Below are positions 33,373 through 42,500 of a DNA stretch of 46,086 nt, in pieces (the first letter of the stretch is position 1; the number at the start of each line of letters is the position of its first letter). The translations under genes were made by a program, and so were the position numbers. Where the stretch lies: contig JACMJL010000258.1 in assembly GCA_014380625.1 (NCBI GenBank), positions 1 to 46,086 on the forward strand, given 5' to 3'. The stretch is from Clostridiaceae bacterium (GTDB taxonomy: Bacteria > Bacillota > Clostridia > Clostridiales > Clostridiaceae). The notes under the pieces were generated by a model. The model searched no databases, had not been told where the DNA came from, and saw only the letters and a list, made by a program, of their open reading frames with translations.

Positions 33373-35142
33373 GTGGTAATTTACAATTATTTAAAAAGAG
33401 CAAAAGATCATGTTAAAAGCCGATATAAGATAATTACTATTAAGAGAAAAGTTTTTATTATTTTAACCACATTAGTATTAATAATTAGCCTTTTATCTTT
33501 TCTTTTATTGCAGGTAACCTTTAAAGTATATGATAGTCAATTAATTAATAATTCATCAGAAATTCTTAATATATACTCTACAAATATTGAAAATGAGCTT
33601 AGAAAGGTTGAGAACTTAAGCTTTGATGTCCTAGCTTCAAATCAGACTCAAGAATATTTGAACACAATTAATAGTACAGATTCCTCTTATGAAAGATATG
33701 ATGCCATTGTAAGAATGGAGGGTATTTTACGGAATGAAGCTCAAACTGAAAGGTATATATCCTCTATTAGTCTTGTAGATATAAATGGCAATATGTACAC
33801 CGTAGGAAATAGCACCACCACAATTGAGACAGATGTTCAAAAGGAAGTAATGAAGAGAGTCGATAGAAAATCTGGAGGTATTGTTTGGATGGAACCTCAA
33901 GGTGAGACTAAAAACTTTATTTCAGCACGGAAGATAAGGTCTATAAAGAATTTAGAGGTAATGGGTACGCTGATAATAAGAATTGATGGGGATAGTCTGG
34001 TAAATTGGGTATCAAGCATGTCTCCACAATACAAAGCTAACCTAATTATCTTGTCTGAGAATAAAAAAATGATATATAAAGATAGAAAAATAACTTCAGA
34101 AAAAGCTATTGGGCTTGGATTAAATACTGTTTCAAGTAAAATTTATAATATAGATGGAAAGAAATTTTTATTAAATCATGAAGTATCTGACTATTCTAAT
34201 TGGACTTATATATATTTTTTATCCTATGAAAATATTTTTAAAAATATAAGAATCATGAGAACCGTTATGGTGGGCTGCTTTTTAATAATTCTTGTTTTAG
34301 CGATTTTTATGGGGTTAGGCTTTGCCAAGAGTATAACAAAACCAATAATTATATTGAGTAAAAAAATGAAAAAAGTTGAAAATGGTAATTTTGAAATAAG
34401 TTCCATAGATAAGATACTTGATGATAAATGTGATGAAGTGGGTCAATTAAATAATGATTTTATTGTAATGATTAATAAGATAAATGATTTAATAAAGGAA
34501 AACTACGTTAAGCAAATACTAATAAAAGAAACTGAGCTAAAGGCTTTGCAATCTCAAATAAACCCTCATTTTTTATACAATACTCTTGATTCAATTAATT
34601 GGATTGCTAAAGCAAATAACCAGGACAAGATATTCTTAATGGTTAAGTCCCTAGCAAATTTGCTGAGAACCTCTATTAGTAACAAGGATAATATTATCAA
34701 AATCGATGATGAAATGAAACTGTTAAATGATTATATAACTATACAAAAAATAAGATATGAGGAGAGACTGGATTTTAGTGATTTGGTTGAGGAGGATATA
34801 AAAAATTGTTACATCCTTAAAATGACCTTACAGCCACTAGTTGAAAATTCTATTAAGTATGGTTTAGAGAGATTAACTGGTGTATGTAAAATCACAGTAA
34901 AGTCTCAAAAACAAAAGGATTTCCTTGAAATTATAGTTAGTGATAATGGAATTGGTATGTCAAAGGAGTTTTTGAACAAGCTAAAATTAGGAGAGAATGA
35001 AACTAATAGTACTGGAATTGGTATAAAAAATATAAATGAAAGAATAAAACTATTTTTTGGCCAGGAATATGGATTATCAGTAAAGAGTGAATTAAATGTA
35101 GGAACTACAGTTATACTTAGAATTCCATATGAATCGAGGTGA
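33373..35142 (+). CDS. YesM-type sensor histidine kinase
   Basis: This 589-residue membrane kinase has TM1 at about 27-49, an extracytoplasmic sensor domain (about 50-296), TM2 at about 298-317, a HAMP domain (about 318-370), the His_kinase domain with His399 in INPHFLYNTLDSINW, and a HATPase with LVENSIKYGL and SDNGIGM. That layout is the LytS/YesM class, which pairs with YesN-type AraC response regulators and senses extracellular sugars, often with a binding protein. The GTG start at 33373 follows AGGGGG by 6 bp. The response regulator gene begins 4 bp after its stop. It probably senses pectin fragments. Confidence 0.93.
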   Translation: MVIYNYLKRAKDHVKSRYKIITIKRKVFIILTTLVLIISLLSFLLLQVTFKVYDSQLINNSSEILNIYSTNIENELRKVENLSFDVLASNQTQEYLNTINSTDSSYERYDAIVRMEGILRNEAQTERYISSISLVDINGNMYTVGNSTTTIETDVQKEVMKRVDRKSGGIVWMEPQGETKNFISARKIRSIKNLEVMGTLIIRIDGDSLVNWVSSMSPQYKANLIILSENKKMIYKDRKITSEKAIGLGLNTVSSKIYNIDGKKFLLNHEVSDYSNWTYIYFLSYENIFKNIRIMRTVMVGCFLIILVLAIFMGLGFAKSITKPIIILSKKMKKVENGNFEISSIDKILDDKCDEVGQLNNDFIVMINKINDLIKENYVKQILIKETELKALQSQINPHFLYNTLDSINWIAKANNQDKIFLMVKSLANLLRTSISNKDNIIKIDDEMKLLNDYITIQKIRYEERLDFSDLVEEDIKNCYILKMTLQPLVENSIKYGLERLTGVCKITVKSQKQKDFLEIIVSDNGIGMSKEFLNKLKLGENETNSTGIGIKNINERIKLFFGQEYGLSVKSELNVGTTVILRIPYESR

Positions 35143-35146
35143 TAGC

Positions 35147-36691
35147 ATGTACAAAGTATTGATAGTTGATGATGAAAGAATAATAAGAGAAGGCATAGCT
35201 AATTCTATTAATTGGAATAAATACAATTTTTCACTTTGTGGGATGGCTGAAAATGGACTGGAAGCCTATGAGATTATTAAGGAAGTTGTTCCAGATGTAG
35301 TTATTACGGATATTAAAATGCCAGGAATGGATGGTTTAGAGTTAATTAGTCAAGTATATGAAGAATATGCTGAAATTACTTTTATAATTTTGTCTGGATA
35401 TGGGGAATTTGAATTTGCAAATAAAGCAATGAAATATGGTGTAAAGCACTACTTATTAAAACCCTGTGATGAAAATGAAATTATAGGTATTTTAGAAAAA
35501 ATACTATTAGAAAAAAAACATAAAGAAAAAAAGGATAAGTTTTTGAGTGATATAAATGATAATTTAAAAAAAGTTTTACCTCAAGTAGGAGAACAATTTT
35601 TAAGAGATTTCATCATGGGAGGATACTACAGTAAGTTAGAGTTAGAATATTTTTTAACACTTTTTGAGATAGAGGAAAGTAGATTTAAACTTGTAATATT
35701 TAAGATCGATAATGGTGTTGATTTAATTGAAAAATTTGCCTTAAAAAACATAGCTTATGATATTTTGAACCCGGATACAGTTTATTTAAGTACTATATTG
35801 GAGGATAACATTGTATTACTAATGAAATCCATTGACTTAAGTTTACTGACAGAGTTGTTAGTTAAAATTAAAAATGTTTTTAATAAATACTTTAAATGTA
35901 ATATATGTATAGGGGTAAGTAATGAAAATGGTTTTGAAAACATTCAGAAGATGTACTTAGAGGTCCAAGAATGTTTGAAATGTGAATTTTATCTTGGTGA
36001 TGATAACATTATAACAGAAAAAAATATTGAATTTAATAAAACCCAGGAAAATTTAAGTATTGAAACTCACAATGAAGCCATTGCTATTTCTGTTAAAACA
36101 GGGAATTTAGAGAGCTTAAATTCTCAATTAGATAGATTTTTTCAAATAATCTATCAAGGAAAATTAGAAATCGAAATGGCAAAAACCTACTGTATAGAAA
36201 TATTTTTAATTATACTGAGACAAGGCGGACATAAGGAAGTTAGTAGCTATTCAAAAGCTTTGTATGAAATCCAAGAAATGAACACTTTAAAGCAAATTAA
36301 TTTATATGTAAAAGAGATAGCTAATAAAATAGCTAAGAAAAATTATGAGAATAATGCTGAAAATTATGGTTTGATTATCAACACTGTTATAAATTGTGTT
36401 AGTAAGAATATACAAAATTATGAATTGTCCCTTACTTGGATTGCAAAAGAAGTTTTGTTCATGAATGAAAATTATTTAGGCAAACTTTTTTATAAACATA
36501 CTAATGAAAAATTCTCCCACTATGTTATTAAAGTTAGGATGGAGAAGGCGAAAGAGCTTATTAAAAGTAAAAAAGACTATAAAATTTATGAAATAACTGA
36601 GCAAATTGGACTAGAGGATAACACTCAGTACTTCAGCCAAGTATTCAAAAAATATACGGGCTATACTCCATCTGAGTATAGAAAATTGTAA
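35147..36691 (+). CDS. YesN-type response regulator (receiver plus AraC HTH)
   Basis: This 514-residue regulator (start ATG at 35147, with GAGGTGAT upstream; an ATG at 35129 inside the kinase gene is less likely) has an N-terminal receiver domain (1-120). The acidic pair is in IVDDE, the phosphorylated Asp55 in VVITDIKMPG, and the Lys in YLLKPCDE. A long middle helical domain follows, and the C-terminal AraC helix-turn-helix (about 410-514) ends DNTQYFSQVFKKYTGYTPSE. With the kinase just upstream it forms the two-component system of the locus and likely activates the ABC transporter genes that follow. Confidence 0.93.
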   Translation: MYKVLIVDDERIIREGIANSINWNKYNFSLCGMAENGLEAYEIIKEVVPDVVITDIKMPGMDGLELISQVYEEYAEITFIILSGYGEFEFANKAMKYGVKHYLLKPCDENEIIGILEKILLEKKHKEKKDKFLSDINDNLKKVLPQVGEQFLRDFIMGGYYSKLELEYFLTLFEIEESRFKLVIFKIDNGVDLIEKFALKNIAYDILNPDTVYLSTILEDNIVLLMKSIDLSLLTELLVKIKNVFNKYFKCNICIGVSNENGFENIQKMYLEVQECLKCEFYLGDDNIITEKNIEFNKTQENLSIETHNEAIAISVKTGNLESLNSQLDRFFQIIYQGKLEIEMAKTYCIEIFLIILRQGGHKEVSSYSKALYEIQEMNTLKQINLYVKEIANKIAKKNYENNAENYGLIINTVINCVSKNIQNYELSLTWIAKEVLFMNENYLGKLFYKHTNEKFSHYVIKVRMEKAKELIKSKKDYKIYEITEQIGLEDNTQYFSQVFKKYTGYTPSEYRKL

Positions 36692-36705
36692 CAACTTATA
36701 AAAAC

Positions 36706-36740
36706 AGCGCTGATTTTTAAACAAAACTAGCGTTTTTTTT
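36706..36740 (+). terminator. Weak terminator after the response regulator gene
   Basis: CGCT (36708-36711) and AGCG (36729-36732), extended by A/T pairs, are followed by eight T. The stem is short, so read-through into the binding-protein gene is likely. Confidence 0.4.
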
Positions 36741-36765
36741 TACTCTTTTATTTAATATAAAATTG

Positions 36766-36771
36766 TATAAT
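36766..36771 (+). promoter_or_regulatory. -10 element before the sugar-binding protein gene
   Basis: TATAAT lies 31 bp before the binding-protein start, with no good -35. A weak -35 is what a promoter activated by an AraC-type response regulator would show. Confidence 0.4.
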
Positions 36772-36801
36772 AAACTTATAAAAACAAAGGGGTGGTTCTT
36801 A

Positions 36802-38112
36802 ATGAAAAAATCTATTTCAATACTGTTAGCTGCTGTTCTTATGGGCTCTTTAGTCATGAGCGGATGTTCAAAAGATTCTACTAGCTCATCCACGGAAATC
36901 AAAGTAGATGAAAATGCGCCAGTTAAGTTATCAATTACTTGGTGGGGTTCACAGTCAAGACATGACTACACTAATAAACTACTTGAAATGTATACTGCCA
37001 AACATCCAAATATAACTTTTCAAGCAACACCTTCAGGTTGGGATGGATATTTTGATAAACTTTCAGCACAGGCTGCAGGAAATACCATGCCAGACATAAT
37101 GCAAATGGATTATTCATTTATCTCAACATATTCTAAGAATGATACCTTAGCTGATTTAACACCTTATGTAAACGATAAGACTATTAATGTAGGCGATGTT
37201 GACACTAATTTGTTGGGGACAGGAAAAATAAATAACAAACTTACAGGAATTGTGTTAGGTGGATTATCACTTGCTATTACTTATAATCCAGCGGTATTTA
37301 CTAAAGCTGGACTTGAAGCGCCAACCTCACAATGGACTTGGGCTGATTTTGAAAAAGCTATGATTACAATTAAGCAAAAGACGGGAACCTACGGTCAAAG
37401 TAAAATAGATAACATAAGTACTTTTCCATATTGGGTAAGACAATATGGCACAAATATGTATGCTGCAGATGGAACAAAACTTGGATTTACTGACGACAAG
37501 GTTTTTGTAGAGTATGTAAATATGCTTCAAAGACTTCAAAAAGCAAAAGCAATGCCTAACCCAGACGAATGGGCACAAATTAGTGCAAAAGGAAAAGAAG
37601 CAGAGCCAGTTGTTACAGGGACTGCAGGAGCTACCTTGGATTGGTCTAAATATGGAGTAATTGTTACAAAAGCAAACCCTAATTTAAAACTTGTGACACC
37701 TCCGCTTACAGGAACTAAAGCTTTATGGAATAAACCATCAATGTTTTTTTCTGTTGCTAAATCATCAAAAAACCAAAAGGAAGCTGCTAAATTTATAAAC
37801 TGGATCCTAAATGATGCAGAAGCAAATAAAGTTATAATGGCAGAACGTGGAATTCCTGTATCTGCAAAAATAAGAGAAAGTTTAACCTCTACTTTAACTC
37901 CTCAACAAAAAGAAATGTTTGATTATGCAGATGTTACCATTAAGAATTCAACACCTGCAGCAGCTCCAGAGCCAGCTGGTGTAGCAGAAGTAAATAAGGC
38001 ATTGGTAGACACAATAAATTCATTTTTATATGGTAAAGCATCAGCTGAAAAGTCAGCAGCTGATTTTAGAAGTAAGGCTAATGAAATACTTGGAAGAAAT
38101 TCAACTAAATAA
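36802..38112 (+). CDS. Sugar ABC transporter, substrate-binding lipoprotein (CUT1)
   Basis: This 436-residue extracytoplasmic binding protein (SBP_bac_1, oligosaccharide type) has a lipoprotein signal with lipobox LVMSGC (Cys22). The mature part has KLSITWWGSQSRHDYTNKLL and IMQMDYSFI, typical of YesO-like proteins. I choose the ATG at 36802, preceded by AAAGGGG; an ATG 39 bp upstream lies in the promoter. It should bind oligosaccharides from rhamnogalacturonan or pectin. The two permease genes follow, after a long hairpin. Confidence 0.93.
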   Translation: MKKSISILLAAVLMGSLVMSGCSKDSTSSSTEIKVDENAPVKLSITWWGSQSRHDYTNKLLEMYTAKHPNITFQATPSGWDGYFDKLSAQAAGNTMPDIMQMDYSFISTYSKNDTLADLTPYVNDKTINVGDVDTNLLGTGKINNKLTGIVLGGLSLAITYNPAVFTKAGLEAPTSQWTWADFEKAMITIKQKTGTYGQSKIDNISTFPYWVRQYGTNMYAADGTKLGFTDDKVFVEYVNMLQRLQKAKAMPNPDEWAQISAKGKEAEPVVTGTAGATLDWSKYGVIVTKANPNLKLVTPPLTGTKALWNKPSMFFSVAKSSKNQKEAAKFINWILNDAEANKVIMAERGIPVSAKIRESLTSTLTPQQKEMFDYADVTIKNSTPAAAPEPAGVAEVNKALVDTINSFLYGKASAEKSAADFRSKANEILGRNSTK

Positions 38113-38120
38113 TTAAAAGC

Positions 38121-38161
38121 AATGCTTTACAGAGGTCATTTTGTGAAATCTGTAAAGCATT
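38121..38161 (+). promoter_or_regulatory. Intercistronic hairpin after the binding-protein gene
   Basis: AATGCTTTACAGA (38121-38133) and TCTGTAAAGCATT (38149-38161) form a perfect 13-bp stem with a 15-nt loop and no T tract. It probably protects the binding-protein mRNA 3' end and lowers permease expression. Confidence 0.7.
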
Positions 38162-38195
38162 ATTACAAATTTCATCATAAAGGTTGTGAATTTAT

Positions 38196-39098
38196 ATGGG
38201 CAGAAAAAAGAAATCTCGAAAGTCACGCAATAATATTATTGGGTATATACTTATTGCGCCATGGTTAACTGGATTTATAATTATGTATTTAATACCAATG
38301 ATTACATCTTTAAACTTTGCATTTACCAGATACAATTTACTTAGTCCACCTAAGTACATTGGTTTAGATAATTTTACTAGAATGTTTTTTCATGATCCAA
38401 GTTTTTGGAAATCCCTAGGAATAACTTTTTATTATGTATTTATGTTAGTGCCTTTAAGGTTGACCTTTGCATTTATAGTTGCAATGTTACTTAATAGTAA
38501 AAGAAAATTCTTAGGCATGTATAGAGCTGTGTATTATATACCTTCAATTGTTGGAGGTAGTGTAGCTGTTTCAATAGTTTGGAAACAAATATTTGGAAAT
38601 GACGGAGTTGCGATGTCCTTACTTTCCATTATTGGAATACATCAACAAACATCCTTTATAGGTAATCCAACTACAGCTATTTGGACAATAATATCCTTAG
38701 GGGTATGGCAATTTGGTTCAGCAATGCTAATATTTTTAGCTGCTATAAAACAAATACCGAGAAGTATTTATGAATCTGCTGAAATTGATGGCGCTGGTTT
38801 TTTTAGGCAGGTCTTTAAAATTACAATACCAATGCTTACTCCGGTAATTTTCTTCAATTTAATTCTTCAAGTAATTAATGCATTTAAAGCTTTTACAGAA
38901 AGTTTTATTATAACTCAAGGTGGGCCAATGGATAGTACCTTATTCTATGTATTAAATCTCTATAGAAGATCCTTTACTTACTTTGATATGGGGTATAGTA
39001 GTGCTATGGCTTGGGTATTGGTTATTATAGTTGGAGCATTTACCGCAGTAATATTTAAATCACAATCAGCATGGGTACATTACGAGTCAAAGGAGTGA
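38196..39098 (+). CDS. Sugar ABC transporter permease 1 (YesP/UgpA-like)
   Basis: This 300-residue permease has six transmembrane helices and the CUT1 EAA loop YESAEIDGAGFFRQVFKITI. The basic N-terminus (GRKKKSRKSR) is cytoplasmic. It forms the translocation channel with the next gene product. The start ATG follows AAAGGTTGTGA. As in other clostridial and Bacillus CUT1 systems, no ATPase is in the operon, so a shared MsmX-type ATPase from elsewhere must energise it. Confidence 0.93.
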   Translation: MGRKKKSRKSRNNIIGYILIAPWLTGFIIMYLIPMITSLNFAFTRYNLLSPPKYIGLDNFTRMFFHDPSFWKSLGITFYYVFMLVPLRLTFAFIVAMLLNSKRKFLGMYRAVYYIPSIVGGSVAVSIVWKQIFGNDGVAMSLLSIIGIHQQTSFIGNPTTAIWTIISLGVWQFGSAMLIFLAAIKQIPRSIYESAEIDGAGFFRQVFKITIPMLTPVIFFNLILQVINAFKAFTESFIITQGGPMDSTLFYVLNLYRRSFTYFDMGYSSAMAWVLVIIVGAFTAVIFKSQSAWVHYESKE

Positions 39099-39103
39099 TA
39101 AAG

Positions 39104-39949
39104 GTGAGAGCAGGTAAAAAATTAAGTTCGTTAAGATTTCATTTCTTCACTATAATATTAGGGCTTATTATGATTTATCCCTTGTTATGGTTATTAAGTA
39201 GCTCATTTAAAAGTAATGAAGAAATATTTGTAAATTCCTATTCGCTAATCCCTAAAAATTGGGATATTGTAAAAAACTATTCTTCAGGCTGGAAGGGTGT
39301 TGGCGGAATTTCCTTTGGTACATTTATGTGGAACTCTGTATTTGTAGCAGTGATTGGGACCGTTGGAGGGGTACTATCATCAGTTCTTGCAGCTTATGCT
39401 TTCGCTAGAATAAAATTTTTTGGTAGCAAGTTTTGGTTTTTCTGTGTAATGATGACACTGATGATACCTAATCAAGTTATGGTGGTGCCACAATTTATTA
39501 TTTTTAAAAAGCTAGGTCTTATAAATAATATTGCAGCATTGATAATTCCATGGGTTTTTGGCGGTGCTTTCTTTATATTTTTAACTGTACAGTTTATTAG
39601 AGGTTTACCAATTGAACTAGATGAGGCTGCGGAAATTGATGGATGTAATAAAATTCAAATTTTCACTAAAATTATTTTTCCTCTAGTAATTCCAGCAGTA
39701 ATTACATCAACTATATTTTCTTTTTATTGGATCTGGCAGGACTTTTTTCAACCTTTAATTTTTATGAGTAATCCGAAACATTTTACTGTTTCCTTAGCTT
39801 TAAATTTGTACCTTGATCCAAATTCCTTTAATAATTATGGTGGAATGCTAGCAATGTCTGTAGTATCTTTAGTACCAGTAGTTATTATATTTTTGATTTT
39901 TCAAAAGCAATTGGTGGAAGGTGTTGCAACAAGTGGTTTAAAAGATTAA
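39104..39949 (+). CDS. Sugar ABC transporter permease 2 (YesQ/UgpE-like)
   Basis: This permease, about 281 residues, has six transmembrane helices and the EAA loop LDEAAEIDGCNKIQIFTKII. I place the start at the GTG at 39104, with AAAGGAGTGA upstream and 5 bp after the stop of permease 1; the ATG at 39071 would overlap that gene in a poor context. It completes the importer. A strong terminator hairpin follows the stop by about 40 bp. Confidence 0.92.
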   Translation: MRAGKKLSSLRFHFFTIILGLIMIYPLLWLLSSSFKSNEEIFVNSYSLIPKNWDIVKNYSSGWKGVGGISFGTFMWNSVFVAVIGTVGGVLSSVLAAYAFARIKFFGSKFWFFCVMMTLMIPNQVMVVPQFIIFKKLGLINNIAALIIPWVFGGAFFIFLTVQFIRGLPIELDEAAEIDGCNKIQIFTKIIFPLVIPAVITSTIFSFYWIWQDFFQPLIFMSNPKHFTVSLALNLYLDPNSFNNYGGMLAMSVVSLVPVVIIFLIFQKQLVEGVATSGLKD

Positions 39950-39990
39950 CAAATGAAACCATGAAGGTTGTTTTTTAATAGAATAATTAC

Positions 39991-40032
39991 GGGACTATCT
40001 CAAAATAAAATTAATTATTTTGAGATAGTCCC
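39991..40032 (+). terminator. Terminator of the sugar transporter operon (twin hairpin A)
   Basis: GGGACTATCTCAAAATAA (39991-40008) pairs perfectly with its complement (40015-40032) across a 6-nt loop, followed by TTTTATATTTT. A near-identical hairpin ends the next gene at 42286. Confidence 0.9.
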
Positions 40033-40159
40033 TTTTATATTTTAGAAACTTTATAAAAATATAATGATAATTTTGTAGAATAAAAGGTTATAATGTATGT
40101 AAGGCAAAAAAATATGTATTTCCGCCTAAACCTCACAATAAAAAAAAGGGGTGACATTA

Positions 40160-42277
40160 TTGTTAAAGAACTTTGTATTATATTTTAATAAAAACTTTTT
40201 AAAAAATAAAGAAATTAATGATTATTTAAAAAATGATTATAAAATACAACCATACTCGGAAGCCTTAAGAATTGCTCTTATTTATGGGACTGTAGGAGCA
40301 CTTTGGATTCTATTATCTGATAAAATACTCACTAAAGTTGTTAACAATCTTGATGCCTACGAGAGGTTGTCTATATATAAAGGTTGGGCTTATGTAGTTG
40401 TAACTATGATATTAGTCTGTTTACTTGTGGTAAAGAGAGTAACTCTATTTGAAAAGGCCATTAAGGAGATATATAGTAATTATGAAGAGTTAAATTCCTC
40501 AAATGAAGAGTTAATTGCTTTAGAAGAAGAATTAAGAATTCAATATAAAGAATTAGAGGCAAAAAGTAATGCTATTATGGTCAGTGACCAAAGATACAAA
40601 TTAGCTGTTGAAGGTGCTGATGGTGGTATTTGGGAATGGGATGCGGTAAATAATTTATATTATTTTTCAGAAAAGTGGATAAAATATTTAGGCTACGAGA
40701 AAAATGATGCAGATAAACGCATTGAATATTGGGAATCTCTTCTTCATCCTGAGGAAAGAGAAGCGGTTATAACTAAGGTGAAGAATTATATTTTGTCTAA
40801 GAATGGTCGGTATGAAAATGTTTATAGAATGGCCTGCCGGGACGGAAAATATAAATGGGTGTTAAGTAAGGGTCAAGCTATATGGGATGAAGAGGGTAAG
40901 GTTATAAGAATGGCTGGATCTCATACGGATATTACTAAGCAAAAGGCTATAGAAAATGAACTGAGTTTTTTAGCGCATTATGATCTCTTAACAAAACTAC
41001 CTAACAGATTATTATTTGAAACAAAGGTTAATAAATTAATAGCTAGAAAAGGTAGTACTAAAACAACCTTTGCTTTAGTTTATATGGATATCGATAATTT
41101 CAAACATGTAAATGATACCTTAGGACATACTTCTGGCGATTTGCTTCTTAAATATATTTCAAATATATTAAAGTATCAGGTAAAGGCTCCTGATATGATT
41201 GCAAGACTGGGTGGCGATGAGTTTGCCATAATTTTCCAAAATGTAAGTGATATAAGGCAAGTGGCTGACAAATTACAGGGTTTAATGAAGTTTTTAAGAA
41301 GACCATGGATACTAGACAAACAAGAATTTTTTGTATCTTATAGTATTGGAATTTCTATGTATCCAGAGGATGGAAGCAACTTATCTTTATTACTTAAAAA
41401 TGCTGATATTGCTATGTATTTTGTTAAGAAAAATACAAAAGATGATTATTTATTTTATTTTTCCGAAATGGAAGAGGAAAACTCAAGAAGAATTAAAATG
41501 ATTAATGACCTTCGACTTGCCATTGATAACCAAGAATTTATTCTTTATTATCAGCCTATAATCGATTTAAATAATGCCAAATTAGTAGGGGTAGAAGCCT
41601 TGATTAGATGGGTTCATCCTATAAAAGGAATGGTTCCACCCATGGAATTTATACCCTTAGCTGAAGAAACTGGACTTATCTATGACATAGATAAATGGGT
41701 ATTAAAGGAAGCACTAATGCAGAAGAAAAGATGGGAAGAGCAAGGTTACGCCCATATAAAGATGTCAGTGAATATATCAGGTAAAGGTGTAACTAATATT
41801 GGGCTTATAGATGAATTTAAAAACTTGCTCTCTAAGACAAAACTAAATTGCAAAGAAATTCAACTTGAGGTAACTGAAACTGCAATGATGAAGGATATAG
41901 AAGCTTCCACAAAGATACTAAAAGAATTAAAAGAATTAGGAATTATGATTGCACTAGATGACTTTGGTAAAGGATATTCTTCCTTGACATATCTTCAAAA
42001 GTTACCAATAGATATTGTTAAGCTTGATAGAGAATTCATTATTAGTATATTAGATATGGGACAAAATGATGTATTGGTTGAAACCATTATTAAACTTACT
42101 CATGATTTAAATTTACAAATAGTTGCAGAAGGAATAGAAACAAAGGAACAATTAGAGTTCTTAAAATTAAGTAAAAGTGATTATGGTCAAGGTTATCTAT
42201 TCAGTAAACCAGTTACAAATAAAGAACTTGAAAAAATGCTTGAAGTCAATATAGATGAACAAGTCAAAGATGCCTAA
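40160..42277 (+). CDS. Membrane PAS-GGDEF-EAL c-di-GMP enzyme (2)
   Basis: This protein (about 705 residues; TTG at 40160 is 6-7 bp after AAGGGGTG; a GTG at 40151 lies within that site) has two N-terminal helices with WILLSDKI and YKGWAYVVVT, a coiled coil, a PAS domain with a PAC motif (about 145-270), then GGDEF and EAL. The GGDEF motif RLGGDEF is canonical, but the inhibitory site reads KAPD instead of RxxD, so product inhibition may be lost. The EAL domain keeps VEALIRW, QLEVTET, LDDFGKGYSS and AEGIET. It is paralogous to the protein at 6078-8108. A -10 TATAAT lies at 40089, giving its own promoter. Confidence 0.92.
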   Translation: MLKNFVLYFNKNFLKNKEINDYLKNDYKIQPYSEALRIALIYGTVGALWILLSDKILTKVVNNLDAYERLSIYKGWAYVVVTMILVCLLVVKRVTLFEKAIKEIYSNYEELNSSNEELIALEEELRIQYKELEAKSNAIMVSDQRYKLAVEGADGGIWEWDAVNNLYYFSEKWIKYLGYEKNDADKRIEYWESLLHPEEREAVITKVKNYILSKNGRYENVYRMACRDGKYKWVLSKGQAIWDEEGKVIRMAGSHTDITKQKAIENELSFLAHYDLLTKLPNRLLFETKVNKLIARKGSTKTTFALVYMDIDNFKHVNDTLGHTSGDLLLKYISNILKYQVKAPDMIARLGGDEFAIIFQNVSDIRQVADKLQGLMKFLRRPWILDKQEFFVSYSIGISMYPEDGSNLSLLLKNADIAMYFVKKNTKDDYLFYFSEMEEENSRRIKMINDLRLAIDNQEFILYYQPIIDLNNAKLVGVEALIRWVHPIKGMVPPMEFIPLAEETGLIYDIDKWVLKEALMQKKRWEEQGYAHIKMSVNISGKGVTNIGLIDEFKNLLSKTKLNCKEIQLEVTETAMMKDIEASTKILKELKELGIMIALDDFGKGYSSLTYLQKLPIDIVKLDREFIISILDMGQNDVLVETIIKLTHDLNLQIVAEGIETKEQLEFLKLSKSDYGQGYLFSKPVTNKELEKMLEVNIDEQVKDA

Positions 42278-42285
42278 TAGATAAA

Positions 42286-42325
42286 GGGACTATCTCAAAA
42301 TAAATTTATTTTTTGAGATAGTCTC
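42286..42325 (+). terminator. Terminator of the second GGDEF-EAL gene (twin hairpin B)
   Basis: GGGACTATCTCAAAATAAA (42286-42304) pairs with TTTTGAGATAGTCTC (42311-42325), with one G-U pair, followed by TTTTTATT. Its 5' arm is identical to that of the hairpin at 39991. Confidence 0.9.
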
Positions 42326-42437
42326 TTTTTATTACCTATATTTAAAGTACAAGGTACATATGCTTTAATATGCAATTTAATTCAATTAAATTATTTCGAA
42401 AATATACAAAAATATTACAAAAAATCAGCAATAATTG

Positions 42438-42465
42438 TTGAATTGTGCGAATATTCATGTATAAT
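42438..42465 (+). promoter_or_regulatory. Promoter of the TetR/chemosensory operon
   Basis: TTGAAT (42438-42443) and a perfect TATAAT (42460-42465) with 16-bp spacing lie just before the TetR operator. It appears to drive tetR, cheY, cheA and cheW, because no other promoter or terminator is evident between these genes. Confidence 0.7.
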
Positions 42466-42466
42466 A

Positions 42467-42484
42467 TTAGTTAAGGCTAACTAA
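42467..42484 (+). promoter_or_regulatory. Perfect palindromic operator, TetR autoregulation candidate
   Basis: TTAGTTA (42467-42473), AGGC, TAACTAA (42478-42484) is a perfect 7-4-7 inverted repeat. It begins one base after the -10 box, where a bound repressor would block transcription. Confidence 0.75.
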
Positions 42485-42500
42485 CTTGGAGGTGAGTTAA

